From Bacteroidia bacterium (GTDB taxonomy: Bacteria > Bacteroidota > Bacteroidia > Cytophagales > Cyclobacteriaceae): a stretch of DNA of 46,990 bases. The translations under genes and the position numbers were made by a program. The notes under the pieces were generated by a model, which ran no database searches, was not told where the DNA came from, and saw nothing but the letters and a program-made list of their open reading frames with translations. Numbering within the stretch: the stretch's first letter is position 1; each line of letters starts with the position of its first letter. Below are positions 33,364 to 42,702 of the stretch, one piece after another. The stretch is taken from positions 1 through 46,990 of the forward strand of contig JAUIAO010000049.1 of NCBI GenBank assembly GCA_030425425.1. The letters run 5' to 3'.

Positions 33364-34221
33364 TCAACCTTCTTTTTTAATCTGATTTAAGTTGTAAATA
33401 GTGTGAATGATATTCGCCCAAACAGCGATCAGTAGAACCGTGAGCACAGCGATCATCCACTCAGGTCCAAGTTCTGTCCATAGTTTGGCTGTCCTGGCAG
33501 GTGATACTATGGGGCCTGTTCCCCATTGAGCAGCTGCTTTTTGAGTGACATCACCATAGTCATAATTGTCCTGAATCATGGCATATATTTCCAGATTACC
33601 ATCTTTGTCTCCGGGTATATCGTCTGGAAAATCAAAGGTGTATTCTCCGTATTCCAGCCAACCGGGATCCACGGTGAGTCGGCCCAGCATTCCTTGTACC
33701 TTGAAGTATATATCGCTCTCCTCGATTGGTTCTTCTTCACCCTCAGCATTGATCATATTCGCATAAGCTGTGATGCTCCTGCCGTCTTCTGATTCATTCA
33801 GCTCCATGGTGAGGTTGAGGTCTATGATGGCCAGCTCTTCTTCAAAAGCATCGATTCCTTCGGTTTCCTCAAATACTGCTCTGAAAGTCATATAGGCATC
33901 TTCATCTCTCAGGTAATTTTGCTCCTTGGTAAGATCGAGTTTGGCAATACCTTCTTTATCGGTTTTCACAGTTCCTAAAACTACTTCTTGGGTATCCAGT
34001 ACATTCAAAAACGTGATTTCGGCTTGATAGATTGGATACTTATCCCGGTCGGCCATACCGTAAAACTCCGCAATCATACTTCTGCTGAAATCGGGGTTTT
34101 TCACCGTTTTGAAAGTAAGCGTATAGTCAATTTCTACCTCTTCTTGTGCATGCATCGGAGAGGCGATGAGCAAAGCCACTATCGATAGCAGTGCTCTATT
34201 CAGTTTGAATGATAACTTCAT
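33364..34221 (-). CDS. Membrane-anchored periplasmic protein of unknown function, NrfD partner
   Basis: A 285-residue protein with signal LLSIVALLIASPMHAQ, then about 220 residues rich in Asp/Glu with two beta-sandwich-like halves (IDYTLTFKTVKNPDFSRSMIAEFYG, and LEYGEYTFDFPDDIPGDKDGNLEIYAMIQDNYDYG). A C-terminal helix, WMIAVLTVLLIAVWANIIHTIYNL, anchors it with a short cytosolic tail. I do not recognise a family. It overlaps NrfD by 4 bases and is the last gene of the ferredoxin/NrfD operon, so it is probably a subunit or accessory of that complex facing the periplasm. Confidence 0.72.
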   Translation of the reverse strand: MKLSFKLNRALLSIVALLIASPMHAQEEVEIDYTLTFKTVKNPDFSRSMIAEFYGMADRDKYPIYQAEITFLNVLDTQEVVLGTVKTDKEGIAKLDLTKEQNYLRDEDAYMTFRAVFEETEGIDAFEEELAIIDLNLTMELNESEDGRSITAYANMINAEGEEEPIEESDIYFKVQGMLGRLTVDPGWLEYGEYTFDFPDDIPGDKDGNLEIYAMIQDNYDYGDVTQKAAAQWGTGPIVSPARTAKLWTELGPEWMIAVLTVLLIAVWANIIHTIYNLNQIKKEG

Positions 34222-35588
34222 GATTCAGCAGTTTTTTGTTTGACAATCATTTTCTCCCATGTTTCTTTAGGAAGAAGTTTTCCCTTTTGTACCGGGCCGT
34301 CCAATAATTCCTGAATCGGAATAACCGGAACGAACTTGGTGATTAAAGTAAAAAGCAAGCAAAATGCGCCAATTCCTGCAGCAATCAGTGCCCATTCTAC
34401 CCAAGTGGGGCTGTAATAAACAAACTCCATTCGGTTATCCTGAATAGGAATGTATGGGTTTTCTAAAGTGGGTACTACAATCAGGTACCGATTGATCCAA
34501 ATGCCCAGCACAGCGATGGCTGCCGTAATCGAGATAAGTTTGATTGTTCTCAGTTTAGGGATCATGATGACCACCACTGGAAGGAATACAGTGACATAAT
34601 TTCCAAAAATGAAATACCAGAAGTATCGATCAAATAAGGAATTCAATAACTGGATATCGTAAGTTTTGTTGCTGTACCAGCGTGAGAAATATTCACTAAA
34701 TGTCAAATACCCAAAAAGCAAAGCGAGGATCATCATCACATAGCCTGCAATGGTGAAATGTCTGCGTTTGATATAATCTTCCAGATGGTAAACTCTTCGC
34801 AGAATATACATGGAAACAATGATCACGGATAATCCCGCATAAATACCAGCTACCATAAAGTAAGGAGCGAATATGGTACTGTTCCAGCCTGGCTGAAGAG
34901 TAAGACTAAAAATCCATGCCAATATGGTGTAGACAGTGATCGCCATCATAATAATCATGGCCGACATGGATCGGGTGATTTTGTGAAGTCTGGCTTTTTG
35001 CTGAGGTGTGTCTTTGTATCCGATGGCCAGATACCGATAAAGGTTTTTCCGCCATTTTGGTAATTTCAATTCATCATGATCACGTAGTATCGCGAAATCT
35101 GGTAAGAATGTGAGGTATAGATACACGATACATACTACAAGGTCTGTGGTAATGGCTATTACGTCCCAGGTAATAGGAGACTGGATTCGTGGATACATAA
35201 ATAAGTAGTGCAACCTATCCAGCCTGCCAATACACAGGAATATAAAAAACGGACCAATCATCAGTGAAAGTACCGTGACAATCTCTACTATACGAACGAT
35301 ACTACTTTTCCAATTGGTTTTGATGAAATGCAGAATGGCCGAAATAAAAGCAGCAGCATAGCTGACGCCCAAAATATATAAAAAGTTGACTCCATAGAAT
35401 CCCCAGACTACATTGTCACGCATTCCGGTTACTTCCTGTCCGTCCACCATCTGTCTGATGGCAGCATAAATACCCAACAAAACTACCAGGAGCATGAACA
35501 CCATAAATATTTTGCTATTCTTCGTTGATCGCTCCAGCATCGGTGCAAACTCTTTGACCAAGGCTAATTTTTTTTCAGATTTATCCAT
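34218..35588 (-). CDS. nrfD: NrfD/PsrC-like quinone-interacting membrane subunit
   Basis: A 456-residue polytopic protein with about ten hydrophobic helices (roughly 24-44, 60-88, 97-121, 135-165, 215-240, 250-280, 290-318, 330-355, 362-385, 400-428). NRYLIVVPTLENPYIP fits the pattern of the ActC/PsrC class, in which it lies near the quinone site. NrfD proteins exchange electrons between membrane quinone and an attached ferredoxin subunit. PsrC has eight helices and ActC ten; the ten here point to the ActC side. It follows the ferredoxin gene after 15 bases. No ActB, PsrA or other catalytic subunit is in the window. Confidence 0.85.
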   Translation of the reverse strand: MDKSEKKLALVKEFAPMLERSTKNSKIFMVFMLLVVLLGIYAAIRQMVDGQEVTGMRDNVVWGFYGVNFLYILGVSYAAAFISAILHFIKTNWKSSIVRIVEIVTVLSLMIGPFFIFLCIGRLDRLHYLFMYPRIQSPITWDVIAITTDLVVCIVYLYLTFLPDFAILRDHDELKLPKWRKNLYRYLAIGYKDTPQQKARLHKITRSMSAMIIMMAITVYTILAWIFSLTLQPGWNSTIFAPYFMVAGIYAGLSVIIVSMYILRRVYHLEDYIKRRHFTIAGYVMMILALLFGYLTFSEYFSRWYSNKTYDIQLLNSLFDRYFWYFIFGNYVTVFLPVVVIMIPKLRTIKLISITAAIAVLGIWINRYLIVVPTLENPYIPIQDNRMEFVYYSPTWVEWALIAAGIGAFCLLFTLITKFVPVIPIQELLDGPVQKGKLLPKETWEKMIVKQKTAES

Positions 35589-35603
35589 GATAAAGATGTT
35601 TGA

Positions 35604-36566
35604 CTATTTGTCTTGATTCATTTTTTGCACGTAAGGCACGTCCTTGTAGCGAGAATTGATTTCATCACTGTGATTGAATCCTCGATCCACCGGGAACTGT
35701 CGATTGACAGCCGGTAAATAATAAACATTCGGCTTGGTGCCCAGTTCTTCAAGGTGCTGATACGCACCACCATCCTTGATGAGTTCTGAAAATCGCAATG
35801 TTTCGCTTCCATTAGTGACGATATCCTCATTGGCATCACCGAAGTAGATTACGCCCATTGGACAGCTGGAGACACAGTGCGGAAGTTTGCCTTCTCTCAG
35901 CATATCAGGACAAAAGTCGCATTTGCTCACGGTACCCACCTGACCCGGAGTACTTGTCTCAGGGGAGTATGGTTGGTCAGAGTCGTAAGACGGATCTGGT
36001 TTCCAATTGAATATCCTCGCAGAATATGGGCAACTGGTTACGCAGAATTTACATCCTATACACTTTTCATTGTCAATAAGTACAATATTGTCATCACGCT
36101 TGAAAGTTGCACCGGTAGGGCAAACCTTCACGCAAGGTGGATACTCGCAGTGATAGCAAGGTTTTGGAAACCAATAGGGAGTTCCCTCGTCCGTATCCTG
36201 CATGAGTTGGATTTTCATAAATTCCTGATCGGGGAGGAGGTTGTGAGCCTTCTGACAACTATCCACACAAGCACGTGCATTTCTGCATTTGGACAGGTCA
36301 ATAACCATCACAAATTTCCTGTTTGGAATTCCTTTTCTAGCCTCAGCAGGTGGTACATGAGCCTCAGGATAGTTGTTGATACTTGATTTGTCGATTTCCA
36401 CAAGCTTTCCGTCAGGAGTTAGGACTTTCATTTTTTCTCCGGAAGACTTTTCTTTTTCGCCATCAGGTGCGGCCATGCCGACTCCTGTGATAGCTGAAGC
36501 ACCAGTAAGCAGCCCTAGTTTCAGGAACTGCCGGCGCGGTTTTTTTTCGCTATTGTCTTGTTGCAT
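35604..36566 (-). CDS. Tat-exported 4Fe-4S ferredoxin subunit
   Basis: A 320-residue iron-sulfur protein that passes electrons between NrfD and a partner. The N-terminus has the Tat motif PRRQFLKLG (R11-R12) and a hydrophobic stretch ending GMAA. Four cluster-binding groups are visible: C94, C100, C104 (incomplete, Ala at 97 where the second Cys should be), C137-C140-C145-C149, C169-C172-C175-C179, and C216-C219-C231-C235. This is the NrfC/PsrB/HybA-type arrangement, where clusters pair across groups. The first group has three cysteines, so it may hold [3Fe-4S] or use another ligand. The gene heads the operon. A Fnr-like TGAT-N4-ATCA lies about 110 bases upstream. Confidence 0.88.
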   Translation of the reverse strand: MQQDNSEKKPRRQFLKLGLLTGASAITGVGMAAPDGEKEKSSGEKMKVLTPDGKLVEIDKSSINNYPEAHVPPAEARKGIPNRKFVMVIDLSKCRNARACVDSCQKAHNLLPDQEFMKIQLMQDTDEGTPYWFPKPCYHCEYPPCVKVCPTGATFKRDDNIVLIDNEKCIGCKFCVTSCPYSARIFNWKPDPSYDSDQPYSPETSTPGQVGTVSKCDFCPDMLREGKLPHCVSSCPMGVIYFGDANEDIVTNGSETLRFSELIKDGGAYQHLEELGTKPNVYYLPAVNRQFPVDRGFNHSDEINSRYKDVPYVQKMNQDK

Positions 36567-36674
36567 CTCAGACTAAAAATTGATTTGATAAGTGTATTTG
36601 GTTGATAAAAGAAAGGGCAACTTTCAGACCTATTCTTCGGTAATAAAGCTCGCTGAGAAAACACTGATAGCAAA

Positions 36675-36686
36675 TGATCTATATCA
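36675..36686. promoter_or_regulatory. Crp/Fnr-like site upstream of the ferredoxin gene
   Basis: TGATCTATATCA has the Fnr-type half-sites TGAT and ATCA with a 4-base centre. It is centred about 114 bases upstream of the ferredoxin start. With its flanks it matches 12 of 15 bases of the palindrome upstream of glgP. Confidence 0.5.
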
Positions 36687-36732
36687 GGAGGGAAGGTTAA
36701 TTAAAGCATGATTTCTAGCAGTAATAGCAAAT

Positions 36733-36767
36733 AAAAAAGAGGCTGTCCCTTTTGAGACAGCCTCTTT
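36733..36767 (-). terminator. Rho-independent terminator after ssb
   Basis: AAAGAGGCTGTC (36736-36747) pairs perfectly over 12 bp with GACAGCCTCTTT (36756-36767). On the minus strand it is followed by a T-run (36733-36738). It is the strongest hairpin of its kind in this window and could stop transcription in both directions. Confidence 0.88.
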
Positions 36768-36805
36768 AGTTCAATTGAGAGTTTTAAAGATGATTTTATG
36801 AGTAG

Positions 36806-37141
36806 TTAATCTTTCTTATCCAGCATCAATAGTTCATTGAGGTTGATTTCTGTGATGTATTTTTTCTCTCCATTTGCTTCATAGCTACGGTTTACCAGTT
36901 TGCCTTGTACAGCCACTTCGCTACCTTTTCGTAGATACTGCTCTGCTACATCCGCTTTTTTGCCCCACACTACGATGTTGTGCCACTGGGTATCGTTGAC
37001 TTTTTCGCCTTTGTTGTTGTAGTAAGTTTCGTTGGTAGCGAGAGAAAAGGTGACCATTTTTTTTCCTGAATCGAAGTTTCTTACCTGTGGGTCAATTCCT
37101 AATCTGCCGATTAATTGTACTGAATTTTTCAAGTTAGTCAT
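36806..37141 (-). CDS. ssb: Single-stranded DNA-binding protein, short form
   Basis: A 111-residue OB-fold protein: NSVQLIGRLGIDPQVRNFDSGKKMVTFSLATNE, WHNIVVWGKKADVAEQYLRKGSEVAVQGKLVNRSYE, and YITEINLNELLML. It binds single-stranded DNA in replication or repair. It ends LDKKD and lacks the long acidic C-terminal tail (DDDIPF-type tip) that recruits partner proteins. It is therefore probably a specialised short paralogue, of a size common in Bacteroidota. It is flanked by a strong terminator and by an upstream palindrome at 37279-37300. Confidence 0.92.
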   Translation of the reverse strand: MTNLKNSVQLIGRLGIDPQVRNFDSGKKMVTFSLATNETYYNNKGEKVNDTQWHNIVVWGKKADVAEQYLRKGSEVAVQGKLVNRSYEANGEKKYITEINLNELLMLDKKD

Positions 37142-37278
37142 GATAATAAAGTTTTAAAATTTATAATGAAGTCTCTGATTGGCAGATGACTTATCAACCG
37201 ATGATCGATTGACGAAAGCAAAGGTGGGGGAGGGTAGAAGGGTTATCCGTGTGTTAACCGAATAGAAACGACTATAAA

Positions 37279-37300
37279 CGTTTGTAGCCGGTTACAAACG
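37279..37300. promoter_or_regulatory. Palindrome upstream of ssb
   Basis: CGTTTGTA and TACAAACG form perfect 8-bp arms around GCCGGT, about 140 bases upstream of the ssb start and downstream of the giant gene's terminator. It could be an operator for ssb or a transcript structure. The half-site TTTGTA recurs in the palindrome at 23830, but with different spacing. Confidence 0.4.
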
Positions 37301-37324
37301 GATATGTAATTGATATACAGGAAT

Positions 37325-37352
37325 ATAAAAAAGGCCATCATTTGATGGCCTT
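37325..37352 (-). terminator. Rho-independent terminator after the split giant gene
   Basis: AAGGCCATCA pairs perfectly with TGATGGCCTT over 10 bp with a 2-base gap (8-bp stem with a 6-base loop in practice). It is followed on the minus strand by a T-rich tract. Confidence 0.8.
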
Positions 37353-37374
37353 CTTGTTCTAAGGTTAACTTACA

Positions 37375-38760
37375 TTATTTTTTAATGAATCTCTGTCGAT
37401 GATTAAGGCCTTCTGATTCAATCATTAAGAAATATATCCCCGATTTTAAATGACTGATTTCGAGTTTTATCTGGGACGTGTTATTCTGTAGATTGTCCCT
37501 CAAAAGGATATTTCCAGCAAGGTCAATTAGCGTAATCTTTCCTTCCACGAATACGCCGCTGGTGTTGACCGTCAAGATGTTTTCTACAGGGTTCGGGTAC
37601 ATGCTGACCTGTTGATCATTCAGATTCCATGTTGCCCTTACGATTCCTAAAACCTCCGTAGTACCGTCATAATCCGTCTGTGACAATTGATAATAATATA
37701 CTCCAGCTATTTTTGGTCGATCCAGATATTCGTAATTGACGATTACTTTACTATCACCCATTCCATCAATTACACTAATTTCTTTGAAGGTTTCTCCATC
37801 TGTTGATTTAGCAATCGTGAAATAGTCATTAGCAATTTCACTTGCCGTTGACCATTTTAAATGAATGCCAGAGTCTGTTTTTTCTACTAAGAATGCAAGA
37901 AGATCCACCGGCAATAAGGTAATTTGATTATCAATGTCGAGATAATCAGGAATACCATCATTGTCGCTATCTGGAGCTGTATACCCCGAGCCAAAGTCTG
38001 AGTAATCAAATAAATCAATTAGTCCATCACCATCTGTATCTTGATATAACAAATACGTAGGATCTAAAAGCTGCGGTATTGTAGATGGTACCTCAAGCCA
38101 GTTTGGTATGCCGTCACCATCACCATCCAGCGAAGAATCATAGTATCCGGGTGTTCCTGCTGCGGATTCGAACGCATCTGCGCGATCAATGTAATCATCA
38201 AGTGCATTTGCATTTTCATTGTCGTTGTATCCTTCTATATAGTCTGGCTGTCCATCATCATCGGCATCCAAATCGAGATAATCATCATCACCATCCAGAT
38301 CAGTGTCTGGTGTAGCAAGCTCAGTACCTCCATCAGAAGGATCATATTGATCTACCCAACCGTCACTATCTGAGTCATTGCCAGATACTTGCATATAGGA
38401 AACAGAGAAGCGACCATCATCCAGCATGTCTGCTGGTAAACTACCACCATTTGCTTCAACAGCATCAGGGATTCCGTCATTGTCACTGTCCAGGTCTAAA
38501 TGGTTTGGTATGCCATCAAGGTCAAAGTCAAAATTGTCATTGACTCCATCTCCATTACTATCTACAAAACCTGCATAGTCTGCATCTTGATAATTGGCAG
38601 TACCGTCGCTATCATCATCAGCAGAAGGATCTACTCCTCCTGATTCGACTAAATCAGATATGCCGTCATTGTCATCATCATTGTCATTGATATCTGCTAT
38701 GCCTTCATTATCCCAGTCTGAATAGCATAGGTAGAATTGATATGCTACGGCATCCAACAT
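37375..38760 (-). CDS. C-terminal fragment of the split giant gene, with T9SS sorting domain
   Basis: This open part (461 codons from ATG 38760) is the distal end of the broken frame. It has about ten more DxDxDGIxD repeats, then a beta-sandwich VDLLAFLVEKTDSGIHLKWSTASEIANDYF, typical of the region before the sorting domain. It ends with a type A sorting domain: MYPNPVENILTV, LIDLAGNILL, LKSGIYFLMIES, RFIKK. It has no signal peptide, so on its own it could not reach the T9SS. Real translation would need reinitiation or readthrough; ATG 38760 is internal to a domain. Confidence 0.6.
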   Translation of the reverse strand: MLDAVAYQFYLCYSDWDNEGIADINDNDDDNDGISDLVESGGVDPSADDDSDGTANYQDADYAGFVDSNGDGVNDNFDFDLDGIPNHLDLDSDNDGIPDAVEANGGSLPADMLDDGRFSVSYMQVSGNDSDSDGWVDQYDPSDGGTELATPDTDLDGDDDYLDLDADDDGQPDYIEGYNDNENANALDDYIDRADAFESAAGTPGYYDSSLDGDGDGIPNWLEVPSTIPQLLDPTYLLYQDTDGDGLIDLFDYSDFGSGYTAPDSDNDGIPDYLDIDNQITLLPVDLLAFLVEKTDSGIHLKWSTASEIANDYFTIAKSTDGETFKEISVIDGMGDSKVIVNYEYLDRPKIAGVYYYQLSQTDYDGTTEVLGIVRATWNLNDQQVSMYPNPVENILTVNTSGVFVEGKITLIDLAGNILLRDNLQNNTSQIKLEISHLKSGIYFLMIESEGLNHRQRFIKK

Positions 38761-41700
38761 CCAGTTTGGAGGTGAGCCTCCATTTGGTTGTGATGTGAAT
38801 TCTATTTGTAAATATCTAATACCACCTGTGGTATTGACCGTATAAGCTTCTGTGTTGTATGAATTATCAGAATCAGTGAAGGTTTGTGCATCGCCGTAAG
38901 TACCACCTTATGTTAATGAAGAGGTAATTGTCGCTGTAACAGTGCCTGCTGCACTACTTCTAAATTTGATGGTTACAGCTGAATCCAATGGAATTACATC
39001 TGTCAAATCAAGTATCAGAATATCTCCTTCGTCATTGAATTCTGCATCTGTATCATCTCCTGAGCCAAGTGCCAGTCCGCCACCTGTAACTCCTGTTGAC
39101 TGCTCTACCAGGTCTGCATTACCAGCATATTCTACCGTTAGGTATTTGAGGCCACAGTTTCCAACACTATTTGAGAGGTAATCCTTAGTGCCGTCCTGAG
39201 GATTCAAATCTAGAGGTTCATCGATTGTTGGAATCCCATCATCATCATCGTCAGTATCTCTGAAATCAAGAGCACCATCTCCATCCAAATCCTGTAAGGC
39301 AACACTTGATCCTTCAGGATCATAACTACCTGTATTTGTATCTACAGCATCTGATAATCCATCTCCATCAGTATCGGTTGCAGTTAAGGTCACATCTATA
39401 GTTCCATCGCTATTATTATCATTCCCCTCTATTTGGTCTGAAATTCCATCATTATCCGAGTCAGTGTCCAAATAATCAGCTCCGGTTTTACCGTCTGTGT
39501 TTACCGGAACTATGGCCGTTCCGCCATTATCTGGGTCGAATCTATCGTCCAGACCATCAAAGTCTGAATCTGTTCCAAGTGGGGATTGGTATCCTGCTGT
39601 ACTTTGAGCTTCTACTATGTCGGTGATGCCATCACCGTCCGAATCTATGTCCAAATAGTTTTTATATCCATCTCCATCCTGGTCTCCATTGGTGAGCATT
39701 GTGCCTCCATTGTCGGTATCAGCTACATCATTGAATCCATCATTGTCTGTGTCGGCAAAGCTGTCCAGTTTACCGTTTCCATCCGCATCTGTTCCTCCTG
39801 CTTCAATTACGTCTGCAATACCATCATCGTCACTATCCAGGTCAATGGCGTTTGGATAGCCATCATTGTCTTTATCATCCACGGATAATGGACTATTTGA
39901 AGAATCTATATCATACGCATCTAATATGCCATCCTTATCAGTATCAGCAGTGTTATCAGCCATGCCGTCTCCATTGGTATCGGTGCCTCCATTTTCTATG
40001 ATGTCAGGAATTCCATCATTATCTGAGTCTTTATCAGCCGCATCGTAAATTCCATCTCCATCAGAGTCTGGATTGTCAAGTGCCGTACCACCATTGTCAG
40101 AATCAAAAACATTAGACCATCCGTCAGTATCTCCGTCTGCAAAAACTCCATCCACTACACCATTATTGTCACTATCAGTGCCTCCGGCCTCTACAATGTC
40201 CAATACACCATCATTGTCAGAATCCAAGTCCAGAAAATCAGGAATTCCATCAAGATCTGAATCAAAAATATCGATAATACCATCACCATTGCTGTCAGTG
40301 CCATCATATGGGTTTCCAGGGTTGCTGGAATCCAGATAGTTAGGTGTACCATCAGAGTCCTGATCCCCACTTGGGTCATAACCGCTTCCAGAGTCTTCAT
40401 TGACATTGAGAATGCCATCATTATCCGAATCTATATCTACATCATCATTAATGCCGTCACCATCTGCATCTGGATTATACAAGTAATCAGGGATAACACC
40501 CCCGCCCTGTGTGAAATCATCAGACCAGTCGTTATTGGTGTTATTGTCCTCGGCACTGGTTAATATCCCATCATCGTCATCATCAGTATCCTGAAAGTCG
40601 GCCGTACCATCGCCATCTTTATCCTGAACAGCTGCAGCCAATCCTCCATTATCTGTATCAAAGACATCTAATAAGCCATCTCCGTCTGTGTCTTTCGTAC
40701 CTTCTTGTCCCGTGAATAGTCCATCACCATTAGCCCAATCATCCTCACCATTTTCATTGGCATCATGTCCTTCAATTAAGTCTGGTACATGGTCACCATC
40801 TGAATCTGCGTCCAAATAATCAGGTGTCAAATCATTGTCAGTATCTACCGGATCTAAAAATGTTCCTCCGGATTCATAGGTGTCATCCAGACCATTGTTG
40901 TTTGAATCTACTCCAGATGGAGCAACATATGATGCGGATGCTTGTGCCTCAACATTGTCCAGAATTCCGTCATTGTCAGAATCAATATCATAAGGGTCGG
41001 CTAATCCATCTGGGTTGGGTGATCCATCATCATCAAGGTCATTATCAGTTAGATTTAGTCCTCCAGATCCGATGGTGTCATCTATACCGTCGCTATTACC
41101 ATCTACAAATCCATCTACAGTTCCATTCTCGTCACTATCTGTCGATCCAGCTTCGATGATGTCAACAATACCATCATTATCAGAGTCCAAATCCTGAAAA
41201 TCGGGTATTCCATCAAGGTCAGTATCAAATTCATCTACAATTCCATCACCATTGGAATCGGTCCAGCTTGCCACATCCAGGTAATTAGGAATACCACTGC
41301 CATTATCAGCAGATGGGTCAACTCCTTGTCCACCATCTTCGTCTGTGTCTAAAATACCATCATTGTCAGAATCCAGATCATTAGCGTCAGCAATACCGTC
41401 ACCATCATAGTCTGGATTAAATAAATAATCAGGAACCGTGCCTCCACCTTGTGTAAAATCATTTGACCAGTCTAAATCAGAGGGGCCATCACCATCACCG
41501 TCTGTGGTATCTTCACCATTTGTAGGTGTTCCATCACCATCATCATCCGTGTCTCGATAATCAGGTGTACCATCACCTTCTGTGTCTTGTATATCAGGTA
41601 AAGAGCCTCCATTGTCCGAGTCAAAATTATCGTCCAGTCCGTCACCATCAGAATCAGTTCCTGATAATGAAATATCTGCCACACCATCTGAATTGGCATC

Positions 41701-42600
41701 ATTTCCCTCAATGATGTCTAAAACTCCATCATCATCAGAGTCAGTATCCAGATAGTCAGCATTTCCTGTACCATCTGTATTGGCAGGGCTGCTAAGATCA
41801 ATCCCTGTAATACCTCCGCATGGAGCACAATCTGTATCAAATTGATCATCTAATCCATCACCATCTGTATCGATTCCACTTGGGGAAACATAAGTATTGG
41901 AAGATTGGGCTTCTATATAATCTAGAATCCCATCATCATCAGAGTCAATATCTAAAAAGTCATATACACCATCAGAATCTGCGCTGCTAGATTCAGTCGC
42001 TTCATTCGGATCAGGTATCCCATCACCATCCGCATCCCAATCAAGGTGATTAGGAAGACCGTCTCCATCAATATCTCCACTACTCAATGCGGTTCCACCC
42101 TCGGATGCATCTACTGTATCTTCTAATCCATCATTGTCAAGGTCATCATCCGCTGAATCAACAATATCATCTCCGTCTGCATCGGTTCCACTTCCTAATA
42201 CGCTAAAATCAAAAGAATCATCAATTCCATCATTATCAGAATCAGTCCCCAAAGTGTAATCTGCATCTACAGAATTCGGAATTCCATCATTGTCATTATC
42301 TTCCATAGTGTCAATGATTCCATTGTCATTGGCATCATCTCCCGGAGTTCCTCCTCCTTCTATGAAATCATACACACCATCATTATCAGCATCCACGTCA
42401 AGATGATCAGCAAGACCGTCGAGATCCTTATCAAAGAGGTCATTGATGCCATCTGTATTGCTATCAACCCATCCTGGATAATCAGTATCAAGGTAATTGG
42501 CGATATCGTCACCATCAGCATCTCCACCAGGATCCACACCACTTTCAGACTCGTTTGAATCCAATATACCATCATTATCAGAATCCAGATCATTGATAAT
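37900..42600 (-). repeat. Degenerate tandem repeats coding for DxDxDGxxD units
   Basis: The stretch encodes several dozen Asp-rich units of roughly 13-40 residues, the thrombospondin type 3 calcium-binding pattern. At the DNA level this gives recurring ATC/CCATC words on the plus strand. The repeats are diverged enough that the units are not identical, and they are a hotspot for recombination and assembly error. Confidence 0.85.
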
Positions 42601-42693
42601 ATTTATATATGCACTTGCTGTGGAAACAAGCTCACAACTATCTCGAACAGTTGCTGTAATCTGATTTAGTGGCCTAAGAACGCCTTCATCCAC
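38908..42693 (-). CDS. Middle fragment of the split giant gene, calcium-binding repeats
   Basis: A 1261-codon open stretch between the two in-frame stops; the first possible start is GTG at 42693. It is almost entirely thrombospondin type 3-like calcium-binding repeats, such as DSDNDGILD and DTDGDGLDD, separated by NxxxPDYLDxDSDxDG units. Near its end a non-repeat domain ([18 protein letters not shown]...) is cut by the TAA stop and continues in the next fragment. It has no signal and no sorting domain. In the parent protein this was the extended, calcium-stiffened stalk. Confidence 0.55.
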   Translation of the reverse strand: MDEGVLRPLNQITATVRDSCELVSTASAYINIINDLDSDNDGILDSNESESGVDPGGDADGDDIANYLDTDYPGWVDSNTDGINDLFDKDLDGLADHLDVDADNDGVYDFIEGGGTPGDDANDNGIIDTMEDNDNDGIPNSVDADYTLGTDSDNDGIDDSFDFSVLGSGTDADGDDIVDSADDDLDNDGLEDTVDASEGGTALSSGDIDGDGLPNHLDWDADGDGIPDPNEATESSSADSDGVYDFLDIDSDDDGILDYIEAQSSNTYVSPSGIDTDGDGLDDQFDTDCAPCGGITGIDLSSPANTDGTGNADYLDTDSDDDGVLDIIEGNDANSDGVADISLSGTDSDGDGLDDNFDSDNGGSLPDIQDTEGDGTPDYRDTDDDGDGTPTNGEDTTDGDGDGPSDLDWSNDFTQGGGTVPDYLFNPDYDGDGIADANDLDSDNDGILDTDEDGGQGVDPSADNGSGIPNYLDVASWTDSNGDGIVDEFDTDLDGIPDFQDLDSDNDGIVDIIEAGSTDSDENGTVDGFVDGNSDGIDDTIGSGGLNLTDNDLDDDGSPNPDGLADPYDIDSDNDGILDNVEAQASASYVAPSGVDSNNNGLDDTYESGGTFLDPVDTDNDLTPDYLDADSDGDHVPDLIEGHDANENGEDDWANGDGLFTGQEGTKDTDGDGLLDVFDTDNGGLAAAVQDKDGDGTADFQDTDDDDDGILTSAEDNNTNNDWSDDFTQGGGVIPDYLYNPDADGDGINDDVDIDSDNDGILNVNEDSGSGYDPSGDQDSDGTPNYLDSSNPGNPYDGTDSNGDGIIDIFDSDLDGIPDFLDLDSDNDGVLDIVEAGGTDSDNNGVVDGVFADGDTDGWSNVFDSDNGGTALDNPDSDGDGIYDAADKDSDNDGIPDIIENGGTDTNGDGMADNTADTDKDGILDAYDIDSSNSPLSVDDKDNDGYPNAIDLDSDDDGIADVIEAGGTDADGNGKLDSFADTDNDGFNDVADTDNGGTMLTNGDQDGDGYKNYLDIDSDGDGITDIVEAQSTAGYQSPLGTDSDFDGLDDRFDPDNGGTAIVPVNTDGKTGADYLDTDSDNDGISDQIEGNDNNSDGTIDVTLTATDTDGDGLSDAVDTNTGSYDPEGSSVALQDLDGDGALDFRDTDDDDDGIPTIDEPLDLNPQDGTKDYLSNSVGNCGLKYLTVEYAGNADLVEQSTGVTGGGLALGSGDDTDAEFNDEGDILILDLTDVIPLDSAVTIKFRSSAAGTVTATITSSLT

Positions 42694-42702
42694 AGTCAGA
42701 CT

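Noticed and set aside
33364-36566. Assignment of the ferredoxin/NrfD operon as alternative complex III, tetrathionate reductase or polysulfide reductase
   Set aside because: The diagnostic subunits (ActA/ActB, TtrA, PsrA) are not in the window, so only the module type can be stated.
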